64,000 bases of DNA. It comes from Tilletiaria anomala UBC 951. Its lineage: Eukaryota > Basidiomycota > Exobasidiomycetes > Georgefischeriales > Tilletiariaceae. Each line of letters opens with the position of its first letter. Within the stretch, counting starts at the first letter, position 1. The position numbers were made by a program, and so were the translations under genes. The stretch spans positions 53,881-117,880 of the forward strand of contig NW_013546970.1 in assembly GCF_000711695.1 (NCBI RefSeq), read 5' to 3'. Shown here one piece after another: positions 10,632-21,900 of this stretch. The notes beneath the pieces are model-generated. The model saw only the letters and a program-made list of their open reading frames with translations. It did not search any database and was not told the origin of the DNA.

Positions 10632-12634
10632 TTAGTCCTTGACGACCAAACCTGCTCGGTGGATGGCGAGCTCTTTACCAATAACGTGCGATGTTCTCTC
10701 GACGAGATCGAGCAGCCTCCCCAGATCGTTGGCCCAGACATTGAGCCGATCCTCATCCTGCTGCTTTGTCTCGAAATCCACAATCCCGGCCGGGCGGTCG
10801 ATCTTAGCGTAGACCGTCTTGGACGACACGAGGTCGGCGAGCGACTGCTCCGCCTGCGCCTGCGGTAAGTCGAGTAGCTGCGCGAGACGCGCAAGCGTGA
10901 TGCGCGTGTAGTACTTGGATACGACGCGGATGTTGTGCTCGACCACGCGCTTGTGCAGGTCCTCCCACCGCGCATTTCCGTCCGCATCCGGCGCGAAGGC
11001 GGCCGAGTTGCGCAGGAGCGGGCCGTACAACGCCTCGATGCCCGGCCATCGCATCAGTTCAGCGGTTGTAAAGCACTTAAGGAGATTCCTGTTGGTCGAA
11101 AGGCCGGGATGAGCAGTGTCAGTTGTAAAAAAACCCCAGATACGGGTGCAACCACAATAGAAGAGGTGGAGCTCACTTGTGTTCTTGCACCTTATCCAGA
11201 TCATCCATGAGCTCGACGCGGGCGATCAGGTCGCTCTGCTCATTGTCGTATGGCGAGAGTATGAGGAAGATGACCACGTTGCGCAGGACGTCCGCTGCCT
11301 TTTGCTCACTGGCCTTTATCCGAGGCGTGTTGTAGATCTCTCGGTGGTACTTGCACACGTCAAGGTGCTTCTTCTCGTGCAACGCATATCGAATCATCAG
11401 GTCGTAGTAAGAAAGTTTGAGGTACTGAGACAGATAGCAGAGAAAGGGATTAGTTGAGTTCTCACATCGGCTTGCAAGGTGCAAGCTTACGAATGAGGAT
11501 GGAATGGGAGTGACTCACCTGCTGGTTTGTGTCGTCAAAGAATTTCGTGTTAATCTTCCGGCTTACAATGTTCATCCTAGCGTAGTCTCCGCGCTCGAGG
11601 TTTAGGCGCATCTGCTCGAGGATGAATTCGGTTTTTTCTCGCCGGTCCATGCTGCCGAACGTTTCCACGGCCAGCTCTTGTAGCACATCGGCGGCCTTGT
11701 TCACGTCCCCTTTGGCATATAGCATATCTGAAAGCATGCGCGTTACTCGTGCTCGCTCAACCTCGACAAAAATCTTTCGTAGATACGAAGAAAATTATCA
11801 ATTTCTGAATGCGTGATGCGACCCGGCCGTGCTTGATATCGCGAGACACTCACTTTGCCCTCAGTCACCGTTCGCAGCGTCTCTACCAGTTTCATCCTGT
11901 CCTCTTGGCTGAGGCCAACATCTCCAATTTGCCGGCCCTCTTCCATGAGCTTGGTGACTGCTTTCGCCTCCTGTCCTTCTCGGTCCATCTTATCCTCCTC
12001 CTTCTGGACTGTCGCTCTCTCCTTTTCCTTGTCATCCTTGGCTCCTTCCCCAGGCTCTTGCGACTCATCCCCTGCCATCTTTACGTCCTCCTCCTCTTCC
12101 TGCATCGACCCAGAGGTTACATCCTGCTGCCCTGGCGACCTGAGGAAGCACATGGCCAGCTGCACCATCTTTGTGGTGGCCTGCTTGAGCTGGCCATGTT
12201 TTTTGGACAGGGAAACAATTGTCTCGCACAGGAGCGACCAATCTGTTGATGCTGTCGAAGGAGTTTCGCGAATCAGAAGCAGTGAGAGAAGGAGAAGTCG
12301 AGTCGTGCTAGCGAGGTCGGCGGCCTGTATGCGGGCAAATAGGGTCAGCCAACACGAAACCAAGGAAGCGGCGGCTGTAGGCTGCCAGATCATTGATGCT
12401 CACATTTCTCGCTTTCTTCTCGAACACGCCTACCTGTTCGAGAGCATCGGCTAGCTTTCCACTCTGTGTTGTTGTGAATATCCATTCCGTCAGCTACTCT
12501 AGCCTGACGACTTTCAAGACCTCGCAAGCTCATGTTGTGCTCACCGTGGCAGCGCTCCGCACCACCGGAGTAAGCTCATCAACCTCATTGGTGTAGTCAG
12601 CCTCCTGCTTCTTCTCTGGCGCTGACCCGCTCAT
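10632..12634 (-). CDS. RPN5: 26S proteasome lid subunit Rpn5 (PCI domain)
   Basis: Six exons (12634-12545, 12463-12404, 12324-11854, 11773-11519, 11424-11177, 11088-10632) join to 526 residues. Hallmarks: VGVFEKKAR and LSKKHGQLK near the N terminus, IFVEVERARVTRML, GSMDRREKTEFILEQMRL, LKCFTTAELMRWP and the PCI module WEDLHKRVVEHNIRVVSKYYTRITL, ending near VYAKIDRPAGIVDFE. Rpn5 is a scaffold of the 19S regulatory particle lid that contacts Rpn11 and the base. All intron joins keep the frame and restore motifs known from yeast Rpn5. An acidic, Lys/Glu-rich insertion at about residues 114-180 (QEEEEDVK...) interrupts the otherwise conserved helical repeats and is much longer than in yeast. Start chosen at MSGSAPEKK, the first ATG in frame. 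Confidence 0.95.
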
Positions 12635-12915
12635 TTTTGCGCGCGCTTCACGATCTATTGGTCGAGCACCCTTGCTGATCTGTACACGGTGAGCAGTGAT
12701 AGCTGGCGGAGTAGCGCTTCTGATCCGCAATGCGTAATGAGGGAAGCTATTTGCTTATTGCTGTGCTAGTCTGATGAAGGTATTGGTTGGTTGGTTGACT
12801 GGTCTGTGGTCAACGCGCGGCCTCATACAAGGCTGAACTGGCCTAGTGCCGGCACGATAGCAGCCCTTTACAAGACGGGCTCCCAGGCACGAGACCGCTC
12901 GATGCGCGTGGCCAG

Positions 12916-13348
12916 TCAGTCGGCTGCTGCGTCACCAACAACCACGCCTGTTCCGCACCACCGCTGCCACAGTTCCCGGACTGGATCCAGCACCAGCAAG
13001 CGGTCGGCCACATTTGATGGCAATTCGCGCATCATCTGTGCTTCCAAGAGTCTTCAACGATGCGTATCATTGTGTTCAAAAGCTCGCGGACCGACTGATG
13101 CTGCAGACTGGAGTGGCCGGCCTTGAGAGCATGGTCATCCTCCAGCTTGCGCAGTCGCCCGAGCTTGGTGGCGACGGGTGACGTCACGCCCGGATTGCTT
13201 CGTTCGTCGAGGTCTAACGAACCCTTCTCTTACGCGGTTGACCGGCCGCAGTCGTCTCCAAGATGTGCTTCAAAGCCTCATCGTTCTCAAAGTTTTCATA
13301 GTCCGGATTGATGGTGCTCTCCAAGAAGTTAAATACTTCCTCCTCCAT
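12916..13348 (-). pseudogene. Small helical-protein gene broken by two frameshifts
   Basis: Reading the minus strand from the ATG at 13348 gives MEEEVFNFLESTINPDYENF and about 44 codons, then a stop. The coding look continues in a second frame (SPVATKLGRLRKLEDDHAL ... VRELLNTMIRIVED) and then in a third (EAQMMRELPSNVADRLL ... VRELWQRW), ending at a TGA at 12916-12918. Each shift is the equivalent of one missing base, near 13214-13233 and 13036-13058. Together the pieces would make a roughly 143-residue, helix-rich protein; I do not recognise the family. Explanations are gene decay, two assembly errors, or very short GT-AG segments (20 and 23 nt) acting as introns, which would be far below the sizes seen elsewhere here. 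Just upstream of RPN5 on the same strand. Confidence 0.5.
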
Positions 13349-13655
13349 GTTGCTTTGCTCATACTTCGCTCCTTATCGGTATCTTGACCTTCTCTCACTC
13401 AGACTGGCTCTGAGTGTTCCTTCACTTGCACAGACTTGACGATCCAACCATTCAAGCATTCAGGCACTCGACGTTCCAATCATCTAAGCATTCAAGAATC
13501 GAGCAGCAAGCACCCGGGCATTTGAGCATCCGAGCATCAAGCGCAAATAATCACTCGAGATTTTGTCCAAAACAACAATCAGACAACATTAATCTTCATC
13601 ATCAAAAGTACCCGCACTTTGGTCGCACTATCTATTGAGCAGATCTCTACGCAGC

Positions 13656-14564
13656 ATGCTCGCCGACGTCTATTCACACACCTCCATGGTCAGTGATCTC
13701 AACTCCTCTACAACTCCGAAGCCATCTCGGGCTGCCTTTGCCTCTAACGGAAGCAAAAAGCGATACGCCGCCCAGGTTCCTCGTACACTTCCAAATATGG
13801 CGTCGTCGACGACCAACGAGGTCCCGAACGCGCATATCATCCTCTCCCATCCGCTAGCACTTAAAGCGTGCTCGAAATCACACGCGCCAACGCTGATACC
13901 TCCTTCGCTTGGCCTCCCGTCTACACTGCATGGGGCGTCCCAAGCTATCGGGCGTGCGCGCCGAGTAAGCTCGCGCACGTTCTCGGCGTCTTCCGCTATA
14001 AACGCGAAGGCTAACGCCACGCCACAACTCGCCTTTACCCGGCTCATGGCGGCATTGATGCTAGTCGCCATGTGCGCCCTAGCTATCGCGCCTATACAGG
14101 CGACCGCCATCCGACCGCATACGAGAGCCTACATCGTGCACTACCCTCATGGACATTTGCATAATCGGCAACTCTACGAGTCTGATCGAATCCTCTTCGC
14201 CGATACGAACGCCGCCCGCAGGAGCGCACTACCCGCTGCAACCGCCCGAGCCTTGGCGCGCACGTACTCACAAACAGGGGCAGCATTAGCAGGGGTGAGC
14301 AGCATGCCCTCAGAGAAACAACACAACTATCAGAGCAGCTTCAGAGGCAAACCGCACCACTCAATTGCCCACAATCGTAGACAGCAACCCCCTTTGCTCA
14401 GTCCCTCTCCCCAGTCATCCTCAGGGGGTGAGAAAAGCGATGCAGCTGCCAACTCCACAGACGAGCTCAGTCGTCGAGCCCCCACAACGTTCCAGCATCC
14501 TGTATTGCGCTCTCTCACTGAAGATCTGGGTGAGCGATTCGCGTTCACAGTCGGGAAATTGTAG
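13656..14564 (+). CDS. Orphan protein with a secretion-type hydrophobic segment
   Basis: A single open frame of 302 codons from the ATG at 13656; no family recognised. Residues 1-128 are Ser/Ala/Pro-rich without structure signals. About residues 131-151 form a hydrophobic helix (LMAALMLVAMCALAIAPIQA) followed by a hydrophilic, His/Arg/Ser-rich remainder without cysteines. If translation begins at the internal ATG at 14046, the helix becomes a textbook signal peptide with an AxA cleavage site and the product is a 172-residue secreted protein; otherwise it is a type II membrane protein. The 5' region (about 13430-13530) consists of degenerate repeats of CATTCAAG/GCATC type. It could be a lineage-specific effector or a spurious frame, although 300 codons without a stop argue for coding. 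Confidence 0.45.
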   Translation: MLADVYSHTSMVSDLNSSTTPKPSRAAFASNGSKKRYAAQVPRTLPNMASSTTNEVPNAHIILSHPLALKACSKSHAPTLIPPSLGLPSTLHGASQAIGRARRVSSRTFSASSAINAKANATPQLAFTRLMAALMLVAMCALAIAPIQATAIRPHTRAYIVHYPHGHLHNRQLYESDRILFADTNAARRSALPAATARALARTYSQTGAALAGVSSMPSEKQHNYQSSFRGKPHHSIAHNRRQQPPLLSPSPQSSSGGEKSDAAANSTDELSRRAPTTFQHPVLRSLTEDLGERFAFTVGKL

Positions 14565-16565
14565 ATATCGCACCATCATGCAAATTTTCAGACTACAACA
14601 GGCTATTCACACTCTCAGCAACTTGGCAATGGAGGAGTTGCGGGCTTGACGTTTTGACTTGGATGTCTCGGAGATGCAGCTCCATCATAGAAGCCTGCTA
14701 TGGCCTATACGTTCTTACAGAACATGGCGTAGCGTAATGGAATCTGACGCGAAATGGCGGAAGACAGCATGTGACGCTGTTTGCAGCCATCCGCGAAAGA
14801 CCCAATGCAGGTTGGCTCTTCTGCTCTGCTGTTTGCAGGCCATATAGATCACAGTCCATCAGATCGTCCACCTGCAGCTAAATTGACGCACATTTGTTCC
14901 AATATGTCCATTCCCCTTCGGCGAGACTTGCCCTTTGCTCACTGCCGGTTATCTGGGATCATCTTGATGCTGTTGGCGTTGACGACGAATGAAGTGTTGG
15001 TTCTCTTGACTGGCGATCCACAAAGCGCGTAAGATGTCACGTGCAAAATTGCCCTTGAATGACTTCAAATGCTCTAACAACTGCACACTGTTCCACCGCC
15101 TAATACCTTTTCATTTGGGCGGTCCGTCCCAGCGCCTTGCGCCCTCCACCTCGCCGCAGCAGTGGCGATCGGAACCCGTTCCGCCCCTCCCCTCTCCCGT
15201 ACGCGCATCACCTCTCGCACCAGTAGCATTTCTAACTTTCTTTCATGCTATGACTATCCTTTCACTTGCTTCCCTTACCCAGGACTCATTTTGAACAATC
15301 AGTCAAAAGTAAGTGCAGGCACAAAGTTGAGAGCGGTTAAGGCCAGGATGCCTGCCTATGTTGCCCTCCTGAAAGCAACTGAGCCTCTGCTAGGCCTCTT
15401 TGTGGGACGTATTGACATTGACAACGACCACCTTTGTTTTACGTAGTGAGAGCTAAGTGGAGGAAGAAGCGTATGCGCCGTCTGCGCCGGAAGCGGAGAA
15501 AGATGAGGGCGCGTTCCAAGTAAACGCTTCAAGTCCGGACTGATCACCCGGATATGAAGCAACGACTCTGAACCACCTATGAAACAATATCGACAAAAAC
15601 ATCATCACACAAGCTTTTTCACGACATGATCTGTATCAAACGAACAAGACGACCCTTTCGCTTTCGAGCTTGTCGCAACGATTTTAACATGCTCTGCAAC
15701 CTTCACCGTTCTTAACGTCTGCTCCGCAAGCATCTCAACGTCAATAAACTGCATTCTCCACACATGGATGAAAGCAGCATTACCGAAAGGTTGTGATGGT
15801 TCAAGATTGAACGTCCGCGAAAACAAGATAGTAACTATGTTGTCATCAGATGGTTCAACACTGGTTGGGATTCGCTAGATCAAGTAGGCTGGAGTCTGAA
15901 CGACAGCCGCCAGCGAGCAATGTGCTCGAAGGTCGTCACCTGAGGCTGCTAGGCTGTGAAGAGACTACCGGAGGGTGTACCCACTTCGCACAGATGCGAA
16001 AGAAGCACTGGTCTTTGACAGCTACAAAATGCTGCTCAAGTGCAGACAAAGCTACTTTGTGATTTATGCTCCTAGCACGAACACGCATCAGGGGCAGCTA
16101 CTACACTGGCTGCAGTTTTGTCATGGCACGGTAGTTCCGATCCATGAATACCTGTGACGTTTGCTGGAGTATGGTCAAGAAAAGAAGAAGGAAGCAGTCG
16201 CACGAAGGGCGCTTGAGGTGCGAGGCGCAAGAATGGGGAGACAAGCATGGAAAAGATTGTAACGCATGCAAAGGGCGAGAAGGCCGCCTCTCTTGTTATA
16301 GATCAAAAATGGCAAAGCATTCCTATTCGCCACATCTACATGCGTCGTGCAAGTCCTGAGTTTCCTTGGCATTTCCACATGAGAGCAATGAAAGAGAAGT
16401 TGAGACATCTGTGACAATCATGAGGTCATATCCAACTTTCGTTCGCATAAACCTCAGCGACTCTTCGTGCTTCCACGATAATGTCACTTGTCCAGCATCA
16501 AAGGCGAAGAATGTCTTCGTCCCTCGTGTGATACTTGACGGGAAAGGTCGAGTTGACATGGCGTC
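14565..16565. other. Gene-poor region with coding remnants
   Basis: 2 kb before the NUDCD1-like gene. No intact gene. The stretch 15850-16262 is listed as a pseudogene. On the minus strand 15877-15605 is open for 90 codons (… EPSDDNIVTILFSRTF … ending DTDHVVKKLV) behind a plausible acceptor TTGATCTAG, so it may be a last exon, but no upstream exon joins it in frame. The remainder (14565-15600) shows nothing. Confidence 0.35.
15850..16262 (+). pseudogene. Decayed coding segment with in-frame TGA codons
   Basis: One plus-strand frame reads as ordinary protein (DYRRVYPLRTDAKEALVFDS, FVIYAPSTNTHQGQLLHWL) and continues past a TGA at 16155-16157 as RLLEYGQEKKKEAVARRALE up to a TAA at 16260-16262. 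Further TGA codons lie in the same frame at 15957 and 15897. An ATG at 15850 opens a neighbouring frame that flows into this one if a single shift near 15975 is allowed. At 16155 a CGA to TGA change (a C to T transition) would explain the stop. No family recognised; no sign of a transposon end. Alternatively the antisense frame could be the real one, as its codons are aligned with this frame. Confidence 0.35.
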
Positions 16566-18824
16566 ATGGAACCCAGCCGCCTGAGACACAATAGTCTCCA
16601 GCCGACAAAGGAGCTGCTCAACCCACGCTTTGAGGCCTACCGTTTGGTGACAGCTGACGATGGTGCTGCACCCGATGGGTTCTCACAGACAGAGCACGAC
16701 CTCCCTGGATCTGCTCTTACCGGTTTCGTCGATGATCCGCTGAAGCTGGCGTACAAGACGCTCAAGTCTCGTTTCTTTCATCGTTACCTGTGTCCTTCCA
16801 AAGGCGGATCAGACCATCTTGTATATATCGACAAGCAGGGTTTTGTCATTCTAGTGACATTCCAGGCAGGTGTGAGTAAACTCGATTTCTACACTTTGAA
16901 CTCCCCAGCCGCTTAATCCTATCGTCGGTCACAATAGTTCAAACCGAGCTTCCATCCGCTGCTTCGCCTGGACGTAGATCCAACGGTGGCACTGCCGAGC
17001 ATTGCCAGCTGCGGCGATCACCTCTGGCTTGCTCACGATGGTCGAAGTGATTCCCCCCTCCGCTTGCTCAGCACGCAAAGAGAAGCGATATCTAAATCAC
17101 CATTGAGCACTCCACGATGGTCGGCAGAAGTCCTGCACGAATACAGCTTGCCCGATAGTTGTAGCAAACGAGGCATCAAGGTCGTTGATGGATACACGCA
17201 TACAAATGGCGAGTTTCACGTCCTCCTTCAAGCTGAAACGCACCGTCCGGATAATGTTGATCACGGCTCGAAGGGTGAGAAGTTGGACAATCAGAATCAA
17301 CCGAGACCATCGGCAAAGGCTTTCGGCTTTGAAATTAGCCTTGTACACCTGCCGGCCCCATCATCGAAATCTGGCGATGAGGCAGGTGACTCTACGGTCG
17401 GCGTGACTTCGGCCCAGCTCGTCTACAGGCTTATTGGCGATGAGCCTCTATACATCGCTGTCCTCTCAGGGCGTGCTCCGGAAACGTGGTCGCTTCTTTC
17501 TGAAGGCCCTCTGCAAGCCGTCACTATGGACCTTGCGGCAAAGCCCACTGTGGCCCTAACCTCACCTTCGGCAAATCCAGGCCAACCTGCGCTCATGTCC
17601 GATACAGAGAAATGCAACATCTCACCAGCGTACTCATGGGCCCAAACTGCCGACACTGTCACAATTGCCTTTTCCTTGCCGCCAACTCTGAACAAAGCAG
17701 ACATCCGTGTTCACTTCTCGCCACCGAGTGGCTTCTCACTCATGCTAAGCACAGAGGCCGACTTGGGGAACCCAAAGATCTACGAACTGCCCTCCAACCA
17801 CACTACCTCGGAATCGACGCCAGACAGCTATGCAAAGATACTAGCTCTAGCCATGCAACGTGGAAGGTACGAAGGCCGATCACTCTGGGGCCCGATCGAC
17901 ATGGAGGGAAGTCTATGGACGTGGGAAAAGGCGCGGTCGCCGTCCGATAAGAGCTCTGTCATCGGCCTGCTGACCGTCCATCTGGAAAAGAAGCATGAAG
18001 GTACACGATGGACGCACGTCTTCGCCCCAAGCTTGGAGGAAGAATCCGTCGAGACTTCGAGGCTAAGTCTCACAGATGACGTCGACGAGACGGTGGATCC
18101 TTCGGAATTGTTGGAAGCACGCGGAGGACTGCAAAAGTACACAGCAGTGGAAGGGTCTGCAGGGGCAGCAGACTTGGGAATCGATCGCACCGGCATGGCA
18201 GGGCCGCACACGTCACTCCTACAAGACGAAATGGAAGAAGAGGACGCCAGTGTTGGTCGGCCCCTTCAAATTACGACTATCTCTATGGGCGATTCAAACC
18301 AGTCCCCGAGCATCGATCGCACGACGACCACCTCCAAGATTCTTTGTCTACCATTGCCGACTTCTTCGGTCAGCCAAATACCTTGCGTGGCCATACAAGC
18401 CAATTTAGACGGTTGCCTTTGGACCTTCGAGCACGGGAACTTGCTTCATGTCGAGACGATTCCCGCTCTGAGCTACGTGTTGGCCTCGAAAAGAGAGGCG
18501 CACCGGTGCCATTGCATCACCAGCTCGCGTGGTTCGAACAGCCAGGGCGTATGCTTTGCGTTTGAAGGCCCGACTCCGGGTCTGGCAAGCAGAGCCACAG
18601 GTGTAAGTGGTGCTGGCAGCCTCTTCTTCTACCGCAGTCCACCAAGGGACCAATCGACAGGAAAGCAAAGTTTGTACGGGGAGAGTCGTGTCATTGCGCT
18701 TGGCAAGAATGACACAGGTGCTCTGCTGGACGTCACACTTGTGCCACATGGTGCATCCAGTTCTCCTGATGCCGTCGTGTGTTTGACAGAGCATAAGCTT
18801 TTGGTCCTGCAAGGCCTTTTGTAA
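16566..18824 (+). CDS. NUDCD1-like protein with CS domain
   Basis: Two exons (16566-16871, 16938-18824; 66 nt intron) encode 730 residues. The layout matches NudC domain-containing protein 1 (CML66): an N-terminal beta-propeller-like half (LLNPRFEAYRL, KTLKSRFFHRY), a central CS/p23-like domain at about 315-430 (PAYSWAQTADTVTIAFSLP … LWGPIDMEGSLWTWE), and a C-terminal propeller-like half with repeated KILCLPLP / CVAIQANLDGCLW segments. CS-domain proteins are Hsp90 co-chaperone-like; NUDCD1 in animals binds DEAH helicases and WD-repeat proteins. An acidic insertion (QDEMEEEDAS) separates the CS domain from the C-terminal half. The ATG at 16566 is the first in frame and is followed at once by conserved sequence. 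The gene is convergent with the next one, 99 bp between stop codons. Confidence 0.82.
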
Positions 18825-18923
18825 CATCATTGATGCAGATGTACAAAACACAAACTGGTTGCGAACGCGCGAGATTGTATCAACGCGGAAGTTGAAAAAG
18901 TGTGACAATGACTGTGACATCTT

Positions 18924-21900
18924 TTACATGGGGATGTCAATGTTTTGGGGGATGCTGACGGAAACCTCCTCGCCAGGTCTCTCGTGGCCGTCATGACTTG
19001 CAATAGCGGAATTTAGCGAGCTTCCCCAGCTCTCTTCTTTGATGGGGATAAGGCCACCCTCTGAAGGGCTCTTTGAGAGGTCCTGGCTGGATGTTGCAGC
19101 CAGCTTCGGGGTAATTGCCGCCGCGAGGTTTTGTAATTGTGCGACTGCCCGCTCAGCGTCCATCTCTCGTGCCTTGTCTTTCTTCCACTCCGCTTCCTCA
19201 AATGAATGTTGTTCAAGCCGAAGAGCGACCAGGCCTGGCGGGTTGATTCGCGACTGCTCCGGAAATGACTGCCACAAGCGGAGCTCGGCTGAATCATCTG
19301 ACTCAGATGTCTCCATCGTCTGCGACGGCGAGGGAGGAACCACAGGAACGTCATGATGCTCTTGAGCAGGCGCGGCGGGCTGTACACTTGGGTCCGTTGC
19401 CGATTCCTCCCCCGTAAATACGATCTCGATGCTGTTGGGACGCTCAGCGTCGGTTTGATCTGTTTGGCTGTGCATTGTTTCCGTCTTTTGAAGCTGGGAC
19501 TTGTCCACCCTCGAGGCAGGATTGGCTCGCAATCCTGGGAGAAAGGCCCACCAAGTCGAAGCCTCCGGTTTTCTGCTTACGAAGTCTAGTTTCTGGTGCA
19601 AGATGGGCCATGACCGATGAGGGGTTATTGGATCAGTGCTTTCCTCTCGTTGGCCCGTAGGCGAGAGAGGTGATTGGGTTTCAGCCGTTCGGTCTTCAAT
19701 GTGCTCATCGGATTGAGATGGCTGGAGCATCATCTCCTCCGGCTGATAGTAGATGGACGAGGACGTCCCCCGCGTTGTCGATGCGGTAGAGAGACTGGAT
19801 GACGCAGATTCGCGACGGCATAAGGCGCGTGGAACCGCAGGGACAACGTCGTTAAATGCGCTTGGCATGGGGAGGGCCCCATCGCGACTGATACTTGAGC
19901 GCGGCAAACTGCCGTCGTTGCTAATCCGGATTGGACTACCGACATCATTGTTTCGTAGAGATAGGAATGGGAAAGGCACTAGGTTAGGCGGCCCTTTCCC
20001 GCCTTCCCTTTCTCCCACTGGCCTTGCGTTGTCCGAAGACAACTTCTCTGCTGCTGCCACTGGCCTTCCCATCGAGAACATGGGAGTAGCATGCGACGGG
20101 ATTCGTCGCTCCTCTTCTGACGGAGCACGGTCTGCGCTGTCATCTGCTGGGACGTTATGCTTGGACTTGGAGCCTTCATCGACGGTGCCCAGCCCGATCG
20201 TCGCCTGATAAAACTTGCTGCCTGAAGCAGGTCCGTGAGGGCCGGGGCGAGACGATTGATAGCTTCCCATCGGGAGCTCTTCTGCGTACGATCGAGGCCG
20301 CGCCTGCTCCATCGACCGCCCGAAGGAGCGGCTGAAGCCCTGATCAGCCGCCGCACTGAACCGATGCGGGGCATACTCGAAGAGAAGCTCGCGAATTCTG
20401 TCCTCGGCACGCTGCATGAATATAGGCTGGCCGTCCGCGTGTGTGAAATGAATCATCATTTCGCTTCCTGGTTCTTTGTCCAGCCAACTAGTGACATCGG
20501 ACGGGCGTGTCAGTGGAACGGACGAGCTGAAGCGCCGTGAGCTGCCAAAGTTGACCACATTTTGTGGAAGGATGACATTCAACTTAGCATGCCGAAGTCC
20601 GCTGAAGCCCATCGTGAACAAAAGGCCGAAGTAGCTGACGACCAGGACAAGAGCGCGCCAAGAGACCCAGCCAAGGTACACAACGAGCACGATGCTGGCG
20701 TAGGTTGAAAGCAAGTCGGTGGCAGAATCGAAGAAGAATGGGTCGCGTGCGGACATGAGGCCAGGGGTGGACGACAGGGTGGACGACAGGGTGCCCGAAG
20801 GATTGTAGAGGACCAGCACAATTATGCAAATAATTGCTCGTGGGATAAGTGTGATTATGGTGGGCCAATCTGCATTATGAGCAAGGAAGTGCTGTCAACA
20901 TGTGCTCAGAGCAAAAGAGTGCGATAGTGTAACTCACTTTGTGAATAGTACCAACACGTCTCGATGAAAAAGTCCGTGGAAGTTGCTGACCAGCGAATTC
21001 GATGCAAGAAGGAATAGTGGCTGTATGATTTGAGGCTGCAAAGTGTGTATGCTGTTGACGATAAGTAGATGGAAAGGATGTATGCGTTGGCTATAAGTGG
21101 AAGTGTGCATGTAAGCGTCAACGTTGCTTCAACGAATCAGAACTCATCACGATTGTTGCAGAGTACAGTTGCGTGGAACTTACCCTCTGAGAATACGCGC
21201 TGAAAGCATAAGACGTAATCGTGCAGCAGAACGACGCCGAGAAACCAGCTGAGCGTGAAAAATGAGTAGACGCCAGTGGCAACCCACCAAGCCGTTGCGA
21301 TGCTACCATTATCTGCTGCTCGGTTATCCGGCTGCAAAGCGAGCTGAACAAGGACGAACATCACGTTGAAGTCGAAGAAGAGCGTTGTGAATACATGCAA
21401 GTTGGTCAAAAGGAAGAGCAGACGTTGGTGTATGCGGGTCAGTATTGTCAACGGTGTCTTGCTGGACAGCTTGACACCGGATGAGGCGAACTCCTGCTCG
21501 TCCGGAAATCGTGGCTGAAGCTTTGACAGCGCAGTGAGAAGCTGGTGCGTGCGTGCACGTTGATGCTGCGCATACACAGTCGATAGGGACGCGCCCCGAG
21601 ACTGAAATGACTGTCGTAACTCATCTTGCCCCTGCGTCAGTTCGACCAGGCCATCAGCGGGGAAAGCACTAACGGAGTTCGTGCCTGGCGCCCACATGCT
21701 TAGCAATGCGCTATTCTGATCTGTCGGATTCGACGATTCGAGGTGGCCAAGGGAATGTCGAGCAGGAGCTCCGTTAACGACTAATGCTTGAGGCGTGCCA
21801 CTTCGACGGCCGGTCTTGTCTGCAAGGTGTGGAGCAGATGAAGGCTCGCGGTGGAGACTTGCTCTTCGCACCGGCACGTCAATGGTGCGCTGAGGACCCC

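Noticed and set aside
13670-14110. 146-codon minus-strand frame opposite the orphan protein
   Set aside because: No ATG context, no domain, and the plus-strand frame is longer with a clear hydrophobic segment.
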